NCBI GenBank assembly: GCA_914767715.1
Contig: OU612069.1
Location: 19,031,387 to 19,095,386, forward strand
Length of the DNA stretch: 64,000 nt
From: Membranipora membranacea
Lineage: Eukaryota; Bryozoa; Gymnolaemata; Cheilostomatida; Membraniporidae
Direction of reading: 5' to 3'
Made by a program: the position numbers and the translations under genes. Of this stretch, positions 1-9,441 are shown piece by piece. Under the pieces are notes generated by a model. The model did no database searches. It saw nothing but the letters and a program-made list of their open reading frames with translations, and was not told where the DNA came from. Position 1 is the first letter of the stretch; the number at the start of each line of letters is the position of its first letter.

Positions 1-40
1 CGCTGGTAAAATGGGATAGTGTATAAAATTTCATAATTGA

Positions 41-184
41 ATGACAAAGCAAACGATCGAAATCAAGCACGGCAAAAATTACAACTCTAGCTCATCCGAC
101 AGCGAGAGTGATAATTATAGGGAGATTAACAGATCCAGTGAGAGCGAGATTGAATATCATTCAGGAGGCAATTGTAGCAAATAG
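41..184 (+). CDS. Short acidic Ser/Glu-rich ORF, 47 residues
   Basis: ATG to TAG open frame. The middle is rich in Ser, Asp and Glu (SSSSDSESD, then SSESEIE). This composition is common in the N-terminal tails of transposases and nuclear proteins, but nothing here identifies a family. It may be an exon or chance. No splice partner was recognised. Confidence 0.2.
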   Translation: MTKQTIEIKHGKNYNSSSSDSESDNYREINRSSESEIEYHSGGNCSK

Positions 185-235
185 ACGTGGAGTCCATGTG
201 ATTATCATAGGGAAAATGTCCCTGAGGTAGTCACA

Positions 236-256
236 CCAATGAACTTAGTTCATTGG
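236..256. repeat. 21-bp hairpin
   Basis: Nine-base arms (ccaatgaac / gttcattgg) flank a tta loop. Role unknown. The arm sequence caatgaact recurs in the hairpin at 52703-52740. Confidence 0.5.
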
Positions 257-1942
257 TCACACCACTAAGTTTAAATCTGTATGATTTCGGCCACTTGAAA
301 TAACCCACAGTGCTTTGACAGATACAACATTTTCTGTTAACCATGGTTACTGCTCGAGATAGAAATTGGCAATATAAAGGCAGATCAATACATGGCTAAA
401 GTATTTCAAGGTTTTGTTTATATTTATTTGATGAATAAATGAGATTGTGGCTACATGGATTGTATTGAAGATTATAAATACTAAGATATGACATTCCAAT
501 CAAACTCTGTCTTCAGCCGTTATGCTTTATGATTAGTGGCTTTCAATAGAATTTCAATGGAAGATACAAAATTTACACATGTAGACTGGATGTTTTTCTA
601 ATTTGCACAAAAATGTAGAATAATTTGTTTTTAAATCTCGACATTTCAGGCATTAGGATGATGTTAAAATCCAAAGCATGCGATGATTAATACTGAGTGA
701 TTTGAAGTTTTGAGAATCTTTACAACAATTTTTGCAAATATTCTGATGTTTGGACTCACAAGATTTTTTCGGGTAAACTTTGTTGTTTACATTAAAAACT
801 GGAATTTACAAGTCACAAAGTAAATTGAAGTAAATAAAATTGTCATCTAGTTATTTCGGACTTCAGGGCGATGAAAAATGTAAATGAATTTGACTGCCCT
901 CTAAAGAGAGGAGTATTGATAATCGTGTAAGCAGTGGAATATCTTGAGGAACTTTCTATATCATTTTACATCAGATCTTGTCCACCTGTGCATCACAGAT
1001 ACTCAGCACATCTAAACATGGATCGACTATCAATATTACTGACTGAGTGCAGCATGCCATATGAGAACCTATGTCAAAGCACACATCAGTCACATAGGAA
1101 ATTAATTTGTCGAGTTTTTGAGTTATTTCATCAGTATGGATCTTATTTGGGGGGCTAGTGTAGGATATTATCGCAAGATTTGGTACTAACCATAAAGCAT
1201 TGTATGGACCATTTTTAGGTAAATCTGAAATAAGCAAGGCTTTGTCAGCAGGAAGAATCCATTGCTCCAGTGTAATCTCATTTAAACAGAGCAATCAAGC
1301 GCTGTGGACAGGGAATGGGTCATAGTCATTGATTGTAATGTACAGTCAGTATTTATAATCTTTGGTACAGTGGTTCTTCTAATCTCTTCTTCAACATGGG
1401 CTCATAACGGAAATGAAGGTTGTTTTGATTAGCGGTCTCAACCCATTAAATTTGAACTTTTATGTCATCGACAGACTTGTGAGTGACTTTGTCATGTATT
1501 TGCAATAGTCACTAATATTACTGTATTTCCCCCATAATAGGCTCATTACAAATCGCCTGGACAAGTTGGGCTGTGCATGAGTAGGCAACTCAATAGTGTT
1601 AACTTATAACCCCCAAACCTACCATACCAAGTAACCCTGAAGACTTATTTTTCATGCAAATGCATGTGTGATAGCTGTCTTAATCTCAATTCAAGCTCAA
1701 AAATGATACCAAGAACCCTGTTCATTTACAAACACTTTAAGCTGCTAACAAGACAACCATATATGGACCCGCTCAACACACAACCACAGGTTTACTACTT
1801 CAACTCGATATTGCACATTGTCTGAGTGTGAACTTCTATAGGGTGGCGGTAATACGTCTTGTCTTCGTTGGCCTGATCTAATGCAGCATATTACACGCTA
1901 TAACCATAGTAACCCTGCCTACTTACCTGGCACAGGGGCATC
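257..1942. other. Stretch with no recognised gene
   Basis: Only short open frames occur, such as 107 codons on the minus strand at 971-1294, with no motif I recognise. AT-rich sequence with no clear repeat. Confidence 0.4.
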
Positions 1943-2212
1943 TTGTACACCTTCACAGGCGTAACAGGTACAGGGCTCGCTAGGCGAATCTTGTCTGCTA
2001 GTTCAGATTCTTTTTTGCTCAAGCGATATATTTTGGTGCAGCAATTTATAAAGTGGATATGTGATAGGCAATCCTGGAAACGTTTGAAAGAAGTTATTAA
2101 ACTAAACAATCAGCCTCCAAAAGAGTGTAATGTAGACCCTAACGCTCTTAATGACTTCTATCTTCGTTTCGTGAAAACCCAGGACCCTCCCGAACCTCCT
2201 GACCTCACATAA
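1943..2212 (+). CDS. Unassigned ORF, 89 residues
   Basis: Open frame ending in a Pro-rich tail. The second half (a WKRLKEVI helix followed by DPNALNDFYLRF) loosely recalls the linker between the endonuclease and reverse transcriptase of non-LTR elements, where an LN-FF/Y motif is usual. No catalytic motif is present. It lies about 40 bp before a Gypsy integrase remnant in a different frame, so it need not belong to the same element. Could be chance. Confidence 0.2.
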   Translation: MYTFTGVTGTGLARRILSASSDSFLLKRYILVQQFIKWICDRQSWKRLKEVIKLNNQPPKECNVDPNALNDFYLRFVKTQDPPEPPDLT

Positions 2213-2250
2213 CCATATTGGGAGTGAAGCCTGTAGATGCATGAGGAGTA

Positions 2251-2646
2251 ATGTTAGGTCGGGAGGTTAGATTACCATCTGTATTATCCCCGCCGACAGA
2301 TTCTCAACCTGTAACAGAACATATCAGAACACTGAATGAAAAACTGAGGTAGGTCTACAACAAATGTCTTGGGCAACCTATCAGCCAAAATGATGCCTAC
2401 GACCATCTTTTGCACGAGCCATTTTCTGAAGGAGACCTGGTATGGGTTAAAAGGCTCAAATCTCAGACTAACCGGCCAGGCAAGCTGGAAGCTAAATATT
2501 CAGGTCCATGCCCAATTATCAAGGTGCTAGACTATGATTGTTATTGAACATCACATGAGACCAAAATTATTCAAACGGGTCACCTGCTCAAGAGAGGAAC
2601 TTCAAATTCCCACATGATAGCCCTCATACAGAACAAGGCGTCCTAA
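2251..2646 (+). pseudogene. Gypsy/Ty3-type integrase C-terminal remnant
   Basis: One reading frame runs through with two in-frame stops, TAG near 2353 and TGA at 2545-2547. It begins with LGREVRLPS, which resembles the end of the integrase catalytic core of Gypsy elements (FGREPRLP type). It continues into the C-terminal SH3-like fold: FSEGDLVWVKR, then GKLEAKYSGPCPIIKVLD. In Gypsy elements this part binds DNA during insertion. Everything upstream (protease, RT, RNase H, DDE core) is missing. The stops and truncation mean it is dead. After the second stop the frame stays open to TAA at 2644. Confidence 0.7.
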
Positions 2647-2856
2647 CCATTATGCTGAGTTTGAGACGGGTGACGACTATGTGTAAGTGTATGTGACAAT
2701 GTTTATAGCCGGTAAAATGTTTGAACCTACAAACCGATCATTGATAGCTGCATTGAACATTAGCTGACGATAGCCAGAATGTATTTTTAGACTTCTGACA
2801 AGCTACCTAGCTTTGGGCTTAACATTCCTGACCCATCTCACAAACTATAAATACCC

Positions 2857-3228
2857 TTGTGGACAGGATGTTCAGTCTACTACAAAATGGGCTTCCATTG
2901 CGCTAAATGCACTTATATAACATCAGATTTTACCACGTTAACGCACCACATGAACCAAGTACACGGCATCTGCGCGTCAAAACACAATAAACGGCACGAC
3001 CACTACAACCAGCCAAAGACCAACATCGGAACTGAGAGGACAGTACATATGATTGATGGTGCCCACAGTTACAAGTCTGAAACTTATACTACCACGTCCA
3101 CTGAAGCAGGATTGCCGGAAAAGTCAGCTCGGCCAACCAGCCTCCTGCTGGAAGGATCTAGAGACGCTGCCACAGCAACGATGGCACTCAAGGGAGCAGA
3201 TGTACAGACGGGTGTTATCAACCTCTAG
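2857..3228 (+). CDS. C2H2 zinc-finger-like ORF, 123 residues
   Basis: Near residue 14 there is a finger-like unit: FHCAKC, then eleven residues, then HHMNQVH. The two Cys are two residues apart and the His pair fits a C2H2 finger. The rest is polar and shows no domain. It follows a Gypsy integrase remnant by about 210 bp and may be the tail of that element or an unrelated exon. Single fingers of this type bind DNA, RNA or protein, so no function follows. Codon use is not distinctive. Confidence 0.35.
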   Translation: MWTGCSVYYKMGFHCAKCTYITSDFTTLTHHMNQVHGICASKHNKRHDHYNQPKTNIGTERTVHMIDGAHSYKSETYTTTSTEAGLPEKSARPTSLLLEGSRDAATATMALKGADVQTGVINL

Positions 3229-3789
3229 GTCAAAGTTCGCTGCAACTGCAGCGGACGACAAACACCCGGTTCTAAAAGGAGGGCCACCACAACGGTGGTA
3301 ACACCAACTTATGACGAGAATAACCAAAATTAATTTCCATCAAAAACATCCCGGAAGTACCACAAGAGGGGGAAGAGACTGACCCCAATAGCTCCTCAGA
3401 AGATTCCGACCGGAAGTAAATCGTCCTCCCTTTTTCAACAATAGAGGAGACTGTTTTCCAAATGTTTTACTATTTGTCTAGTACATTTCTACCCCCAGGT
3501 GTAGTTTAAGAAAGTTTGTCACGTTTGACCTTTGAGATTATCTGGTCCCCTGCCAAAAGGAAGATGGTAGACAAAAGCTTTTTTTTTGCCCAAAGACAAA
3601 GGGGGCTGGGGTCTGGTTCATCTGCTGTCTAAGGCGAAGAGTCTCTTTTTTTCTAACAACCTGTTACGCTGTGTTTTTCTGTGCGATGCAGGGATTTCTT
3701 TCCGACTGTGTTTCACAACACAACACCACATATATTAGTATTAAAGAAATAGAGTTATTTTCCCTTTTACACCCTCTGTAAACCAAGTA
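3229..3789. other. Non-coding stretch, possible LTR remnant
   Basis: Contains a purine-rich tract (agaggggg near 3365), a T-run near 3580 and pyrimidine-rich DNA. It follows the Gypsy remnant and could hold a worn LTR. No matching second LTR was found, so this is only a suggestion. Confidence 0.2.
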
Positions 3790-4310
3790 TATCAATGGTT
3801 GCTCGAGCTCATAGACATTCCTAGTCAGCTACGAGTCAAGTTCTTATCAGGGCTTTCAGAGGAGAAACGGATCTTGGTGTGGCGGTCTGTTCATTCTGGA
3901 GCGCTAGGTATAGAGATTTCATGTGGAGGCTCTCATCCGGTTCCCTGAAAACGGGAGAAGTCCTAGCAAGATGGAATATGCCTGGAGACAGTCACACACC
4001 TTTTTGTAACTTGTAAAGAACTGCAGCCAGCCCGCGACCTCCTGGCCTGGTATGCACAACGGTTTTGGATATGGAGATAGATACAGCGAGGGAGCTTGCT
4101 ATTTTGAATGGAGTATTTTCCGATCGAGGTGGGCAAAATGAAGGAGACCGCCGACTTCGGCATCTTGTTGTGGCACTCAACAAGGTTATATGGGACATGA
4201 GGTGCTGTATAAGTTTTGACCGTGAGGTTTTTATCTTCAATGTTCTAAGAACGAGACTTTTGTCTGCTGTTAAAGCCTTTTTCAGTAATATCATCGGAGA
4301 GAATGAGTAA
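3790..4310 (+). pseudogene. 3' end of a Tx1/L1-like non-LTR retrotransposon (zf-RVT region)
   Basis: Three overlapping frames carry consecutive pieces of one protein. First comes a helix with YRDFMWRL and LKTGEVLARW. Next, shifted by one base, is ETVTHLFVTCKELQPARD. A third frame gives DMEIDTARELAI through IWDMR to a stop at 4310. The order, a KTG..L.RW segment, a HLF..C segment, then an IW..R helix, matches the zinc-binding C-terminal region of Tx1/L1-like reverse transcriptases. At least two frameshifts break it. No polyA tail is obvious after the stop, only T-rich DNA. The clade is a judgement from the motif order. Confidence 0.5.
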
Positions 4311-4603
4311 TTTTTTATGATTGATGGTTATCATGCATCAATAGAGATTCGTTTTTTTTTCTTCTCTCATGGTTTTTTTTCCAGCAGCCACTCTCAATGA
4401 CTGATCCTAAATTTGTTTTCGTTGCCATCTCTTTGGTGAGCCATGGGACAACCTTTTCTGCCGCTAGTGTGTGTTCAGGCAATCACTGTCTGCAGGAGAA
4501 TTTGTGGTGAGTCGGTCACAGCATACCTAGCAAAGCCTAATACCATACACAAACCTTAATCAAATATCATCTCACTAATTTTCCTGCCTTTCACAAACAT
4601 TAT

Positions 4604-4660
4604 TCCCGTGGCTCAGTAGACAGTTTAAGAGGGCAATATGGGTTCAATCCCCATTTTTTT
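4604..4660 (+). repeat. tRNA-derived SINE head
   Basis: An A-box-like gtggctcagtaga stretch is followed by a good B box (ggttcaatcc, 4641-4650) and then a T-run. The spacing suits an internal RNA polymerase III promoter, but no complete tRNA cloverleaf can be drawn. Read as a SINE fragment, not a tRNA gene. Confidence 0.4.
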
Positions 4661-5015
4661 CGAGTTTCTGGTTGAAACGTCGTCCTGGTTATCATAGTTT
4701 TGATAATGAAGAGGGTTTATAGACCATCATTTTGTCGATGTTCCGGTGTGCCTTAAACAGGATAGCAACCCTACTTACTAGCAGGCATAACTAACTTGCC
4801 TTCGTGCATACTAAACAATCACCTTCGACTTCTAACTAGCAGTCACTTTTCCTGCCTACGCGCAGACTACTTGGCCTCAGTGCCCTCTACCAAGGATTAA
4901 AACTCCTTGGTCCCCAGATAAAATAAAGGAAAGATTTCCGTCCCAGGGTAGATAGATCATCACTCTCCTCTTTGACACGGTAAGTTGTCAGCCTAAAACC
5001 CTAATATAAGTAAGG

Positions 5016-5665
5016 TTGAACCGCGCATCGATACAGCCGTATCACAGTGGGTTCCAAGCAATGATTGGTATGGATGCTATAAGAGAATTGGGAGGTCTGA
5101 CTGCTAGTCCAACATGTGTGCCTCGCTTTGGTTATGTTGATGAGCGTGAGAAAATGTCACTGGTTGTAGCTGCTGGTATTTCAGAAGTTTCTAGTGTGGT
5201 GGTTGAAGATACTGACTTCAGTGCATGCTTCGATGGGAAGTGTTGGACAGTTTCTTGGAAGTGGAAAGAGGAAGAGCCTGTTCTAAGAAATCAATGTGGG
5301 GAGTAAACTATCAGTGATAAGTGTAGAGCTGAGTATGAAGAGGAAGTTGAGTCATGGATTGGTATAGCGGTTGGCTCGTTAAGCATGACAGTTCTGTGCA
5401 CGGTGATGTTCAAGGTGTCATACCTATGATGGCTGCATTTCAGCCTAATAAAAAGAGAAAAGTGAGGCCTGTTATGGATAATGGTAGGGAGCTGAATCAG
5501 TATATAAGTAGTAATCCTGGTTTGGATGTTGCGATCTGTCAGGAAAAGCTGCGCAAATGGCGCAACCTAGTTATTCAAACCATCTCAGTGAATACGCTCT
5601 ATATAAAACATTCCTCTTTTCTGCCACCAATTCGACCACAGGCAGAACTGACATATCTATGTTAG
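5016..5665 (+). pseudogene. LTR-retrotransposon protease-to-reverse-transcriptase fragment
   Basis: The first frame (5016-5305) holds MIGMDAIRELGG, which resembles the end of a retropepsin (GMD after the second strand), followed by FDGKCWTVSWKW. It stops at a TAA but continues in frame as AEYEEEVESW. A one-base shift near 5355 leads into DWYSGWLV, GVIPMMAAFQPN and VRPVMDNGRELNQY, the start of an RT palm (VRP..D.RELN). The catalytic YxDD region is absent. A stop and a frameshift show it is inactive. The protein resembles the Gypsy/Pao-like proteins abundant in invertebrates; the superfamily is not certain. Confidence 0.6.
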
Positions 5666-6967
5666 AGGGTGTCATAATATTTAAAATTTGTTTATTTGCT
5701 TCATCCCAGTTCTTGCAGCTTTAGAACAATAGCAATAAAATAGTGTATAATAATTTGATCATACTTGATGTTTGGTATATAGTTTGCCAATGGCTGACTA
5801 TTTATATTGAGTGTAAGTACATCAGATGAAAACTCTGCACACTTCTTTTGTTAGATCATTCAGTTTGTGTTGTTTTACTAACATGAACAATCATGCCATC
5901 AGAAGCTATATGGCATAGTCAGAGGCAACATCAGTCAATATTACGATGGTTGGCATGTGGTGAGAAGTGAGTAGTTATTCGTCTGAAACTACATTCTATT
6001 ATTTCCACATTTCAGAATAATATCATTATTATGCTTGTCTTCAGCATATAGGCAAACAAGCCGGACTGAGTCCTTCCATCATGTTATCCTCAAGTTTGCC
6101 CAAAAATCCTCTCCTTTGGGTATCATAGCATGCATTCCAGGTAAGCAGCATTTTAGTGGTAAAGCATGAATCAAATAACACATTCTATCGCATGATGAGA
6201 ATCCCAATGTGGTTGTGATGCTTGTCTTAGATCTTTTGTGTCTTGATTGGGAAAGCTAATAACTGTGTTGCTGGCAGGTATACTTATAGAGACAGCATCA
6301 AAGAGAGGCTTCCGAAAAAATTGGGTCTTACTGTCACAACACCCCGAAGACACCTTATAGAAGGCCACCTTAAAACACCGACCAAAATCATCTAATCTAA
6401 AAATGAGAAAGCGGCGCATGTCAATGAAAGTCAAGGCAAGAATGATGGCCACAGGGACATCATTAAACAGAGAAAGTTAATCGGCTGGGATGCAGAATCA
6501 GCTCATGTCTGTTGTGAATATCACACGGCCAGCATCTCAGTCACATCCACACAAACAACCTGCTATGCCATCAGCACATTGAAATAGATGTTGCATGCAA
6601 ATCAATCTCCAACAATTCACAGATGTAACTGTTCAGGACTGCTGTCTCATCCAGACTAAGTATAGGTTCAAGGCCGCCAAAACTTCTGTCAAGTTTTACA
6701 TGATGCTGAGGCTCAACATTAGATCGCTGCTGATGGTCAGACAAGGTTGTTTGACAGCCTGGGATTGTCCATGAAGAAAAATCAACTTGAATCTATACAA
6801 AGTTAGTAACGGTTTGATAGAGAATTTGACTCTATTCGCTATTATGTGGTGCGCTACTTAGTGAGAAAAAGTGTAATTATGGCTCTGTTTCCAAACTCAG
6901 GTATATTGTATGCTTTACCCATGCAGTAAAATGTTATATAAGTCAGGTATGAATAATGTATTTTCAG
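5666..6967. other. Stretch with no recognised gene
   Basis: Scattered short frames only (for example 93 codons on the minus strand, 6171-6452). Upstream exons of the Ulp1-like gene may lie here, but none could be identified. Confidence 0.3.
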
Positions 6968-7230
6968 GTCTATATGATAAACCAATGGCAGATCTGTCTG
7001 TCAAGACAGAGGCCGTACAGAAACAAGTGGGAGGAGAAGACTGTGGACTGTTTGTGATAGCCAGCATCCTAGAACTATTGAGTGGTGGGGATCCAGCCTC
7101 TGGGACTTATGATCAGCCATCGATGCGCAAGCACCTCCATGAGCGCATGGTCAAAGAGATGTGGACTCCATTCCCGAAAGATCCTCAATCAAAATCTCAA
7201 CGGGTGACGGAATCTCTTAGGCCTCTTCAG
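6968..7230 (+). CDS. Ulp1-like cysteine protease (C48), C-terminal exon
   Basis: An exon bounded by a ttttcag acceptor and a gtatgt donor. It encodes the end of a SUMO-protease-like fold: VQKQVGGEDCGLFVIAS carries the catalytic Cys (DCGLF), and the downstream YDQPSMRKHLHERM helix and PFP segment match the usual C-terminus. The catalytic His and Asp lie upstream in this family and were not found, so the gene is partial here. Such domains are common in transposon-encoded proteins of invertebrates, and the surroundings favour that origin over a host SUMO protease. The frame is open with no stop. Confidence 0.7.
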
Positions 7231-7411
7231 GTATGTAAACATTATTCAGCTTGAGCAGTGCGGACAGACCTTAGGCTACTAATAACAAAAATACATCATG
7301 CAACCAGTCTATGCACATGAGCGTTTAAATATACAGAGAATCAAATTTTTTTGCAGGTCTGATTTTCCACATGATGAACTTCCTAATCCTCCAAATCGAG
7401 TACCCATCACT

Positions 7412-8393
7412 TAACATTTAGCAGTAGGTTTTAATTTCCCTCTTGTGAGTAAACCTACTATAAATCTTTCATTGAGTTTAAAATTAAAGGGATAATACAC
7501 TTCTGATCTCTGTTTGGCAGCCAATGGAGCACAGAAAAATGTATGTACATACAAAAACTCCTTATTTGTAATTCAAAACCCCTTGTTCTGCTCAAATGTG
7601 CATTCTAAATTGTAGTTGTGCATCTCAAACAAGAAATAAGACAACTAACAGAATTGCTTGTGATCTGAAAAAAGCTGATTTTGTGAGCAGTTGTGTGCTC
7701 CTACCTCTTGGTTAGTGTTTCAATTGTCCAGATACTCAAAGTGCGCATGTGCAATAAGGATGACCTTTTGACTTTAGCTTGTTATTTTCTAACAGCCCAG
7801 CTTAACATTTTTATTACCATAACCGGATATGGTAATAAAAGTGTTAAGCTGGGCTGTTAGAAAATAACAAGCTAAAGTCAAAAGGTCATCCTTATTGCAC
7901 ATGCGCACTTTGAGTATCTGGACAATTGAAACACTAACCAAGAGGTAGGAGCACACAACTGCTCACAAAATCAGCTTTTTTCAGATCACAAGCAATTCTG
8001 TTAGTTGTCTTATTTCTTGTTGGAGATGCACAACTACAATTTAGAATGCACATTTGAGCAGAACAAGGGGTTTTGAATTACAAATAAGGAGTTTTTGTAT
8101 GTACATACATTTTTCTGTGCTCCCTTGGCTGCCAAACAGAGATCAGAAGTGTATTATCCCTTTAACATTTTAGCAGTAGGTTTTAGTTTACCTCTTGTGA
8201 GTAAACCTACTCCAAATCTTTCGTTGAGTCTGCAATTAACATTTTAGCAGTAGATTGAGTTTCTATCTAGTAGCTTCTAGTTAATGTGAGTAACCTACTC
8301 CAAAATTTCGTTGAGTCTAAAGTTAACATTTTAGCAGTAGGTTTTAGTTTCCCTCTTGTGAGTATACCTCCAAATATGACGTTGAGTCTAAAA
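7412..8393. repeat. TTAA-phased tandem repeat, four units split by a MITE
   Basis: Four related units start at 7412, 8162, 8236 and 8323 (about 72, 74, 87 and 71 bp, the first interrupted). Each begins TTAACATTT and carries agcagtag, cctcttgtgag and cgttgagtct-like blocks. The palindromic element at 7488-8161 lies exactly at the TTAA joining units 1 and 2. Confidence 0.75.
7488..8161. mobile_element. 674-bp foldback MITE with TTAA target duplication
   Basis: Two arms of about 335 bp are near-perfect inverted copies around a short centre near 7825 (ataaccggatat). The ends read AGGGATAATACACTTC and its complement. The element is flanked by TTAA at 7484-7487 and 8162-8165. TTAA duplications are typical of piggyBac and Kolobok transposons. 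It encodes no protein and would need a transposase in trans. Very few arm mismatches are visible (for example tctcaaac against ttggagat), suggesting a recent insertion or arm correction. Confidence 0.85.
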
Positions 8394-9342
8394 TTAACAT
8401 GTCCAGTCTAGTGTTGTGTGTTTTGTCTATGGCACATGTCCTCAACTACTGTAAAGCACCTGCAGCAAGTACCGACATTCAAGTTATAAAACTCTTTGAA
8501 GATTACAGATTTGAAGGGGTCTTTTATTTTGGTGGTTCAGGTCTGGTAGATGAAAACCCTACAGTGGATTATGCTGACTGGACAGTGAGACAGAGTCGTG
8601 GGGGTCTTATCTATATATCTGTTAGGTTTTTAACTTCCTTATTACTGTAGAAAAGTATGCTAAGCATATTTTATATTGTGGAACTCAACACTCAATAGAA
8701 TAACCTTTCTGCCACATCGAAATGGCAGAAGGAAATATTTCATTTTCTAATTTAATTGTTCTCATACAAGAAACCGTAAGAAACTTTTATGATACTAAAG
8801 AGGCAATACCTTAAAGGTCTGCTTTTGGAGAAGTGACCGCTCGTCATGGGGAAACAAATATGATGAACAAGGTGACGACTTATGAAGTAATTAGCGAGTT
8901 CCACAGGTGTGGGAAAGGGTCAAAGAGCAAGCAGCCCTAGGTAAAATAACTTATGAAAAATTCTGTGTCGGCGTGCATGTTTATTACTTCATAGCAAGAG
9001 GCTCGGTTTTTGCTATGTGAATTATAGACGGTTACAGAGAATGGGCTTGAGTTCATCTCTTTCGACTGGAGTATAAGGTTCATAATAATGAAGAGGAACG
9101 ATAATATTGAAGAGGTTAGCGGAGGATGCGGAATCAAAACCCAGCAAATCTTAGCAAGAAAGATGAAGGAAATAAATTTTTAATGAAAATTATTTTTTAC
9201 CATAGTTAAGGAAGGATATATACTTTTTATTGGCATCAAAAGTCATCTCATTCGAAATGTTTTGCACTCAGTGCCAGAAAACAATTTTTTTTTATAACAA
9301 AAAAGAGAAACAGAAGGGAAATAATATCATCAATGATGTTGG
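8394..9342. other. Non-coding flank of the non-LTR element
   Basis: An 84-codon frame at 8399-8650 starts inside the last tandem unit and has no recognisable motif. The interval probably includes the 3' UTR of the minus-strand retrotransposon. T-runs near 9190 and 9285 are candidate polyA ends. Confidence 0.3.
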
Positions 9343-9441
9343 TCAAGTCGATAATATATGGTTGAAAAGTAAAGTTTTGAATAAACTGAACTTCTCTTTA
9401 GATCTCAAATGTAACGGTAAAGAATTGTATGTAGCAGAAAC
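9343..9441 (-). pseudogene. Severed C-terminus of the non-LTR ORF2
   Basis: Immediately after the ORF2 stop, the same frame stays open for 32 codons and encodes YNSLPLHLRSKEKFSLFKT, then LLFNH and TGA. This matches the usual end of these RTs (WNSLP..LR....FK..L) and the end of the related copy at 54098-54634 (FNSLPIQIRS). Compared with that copy, roughly 50 residues before it are missing, so an internal deletion plus a stop removed the tail. Confidence 0.65.

Noticed and set aside
971-1294. 107-codon minus-strand ORF as a gene
   Set aside because: No motif, no splice context, and overlapping frames of similar length exist on the other strand.
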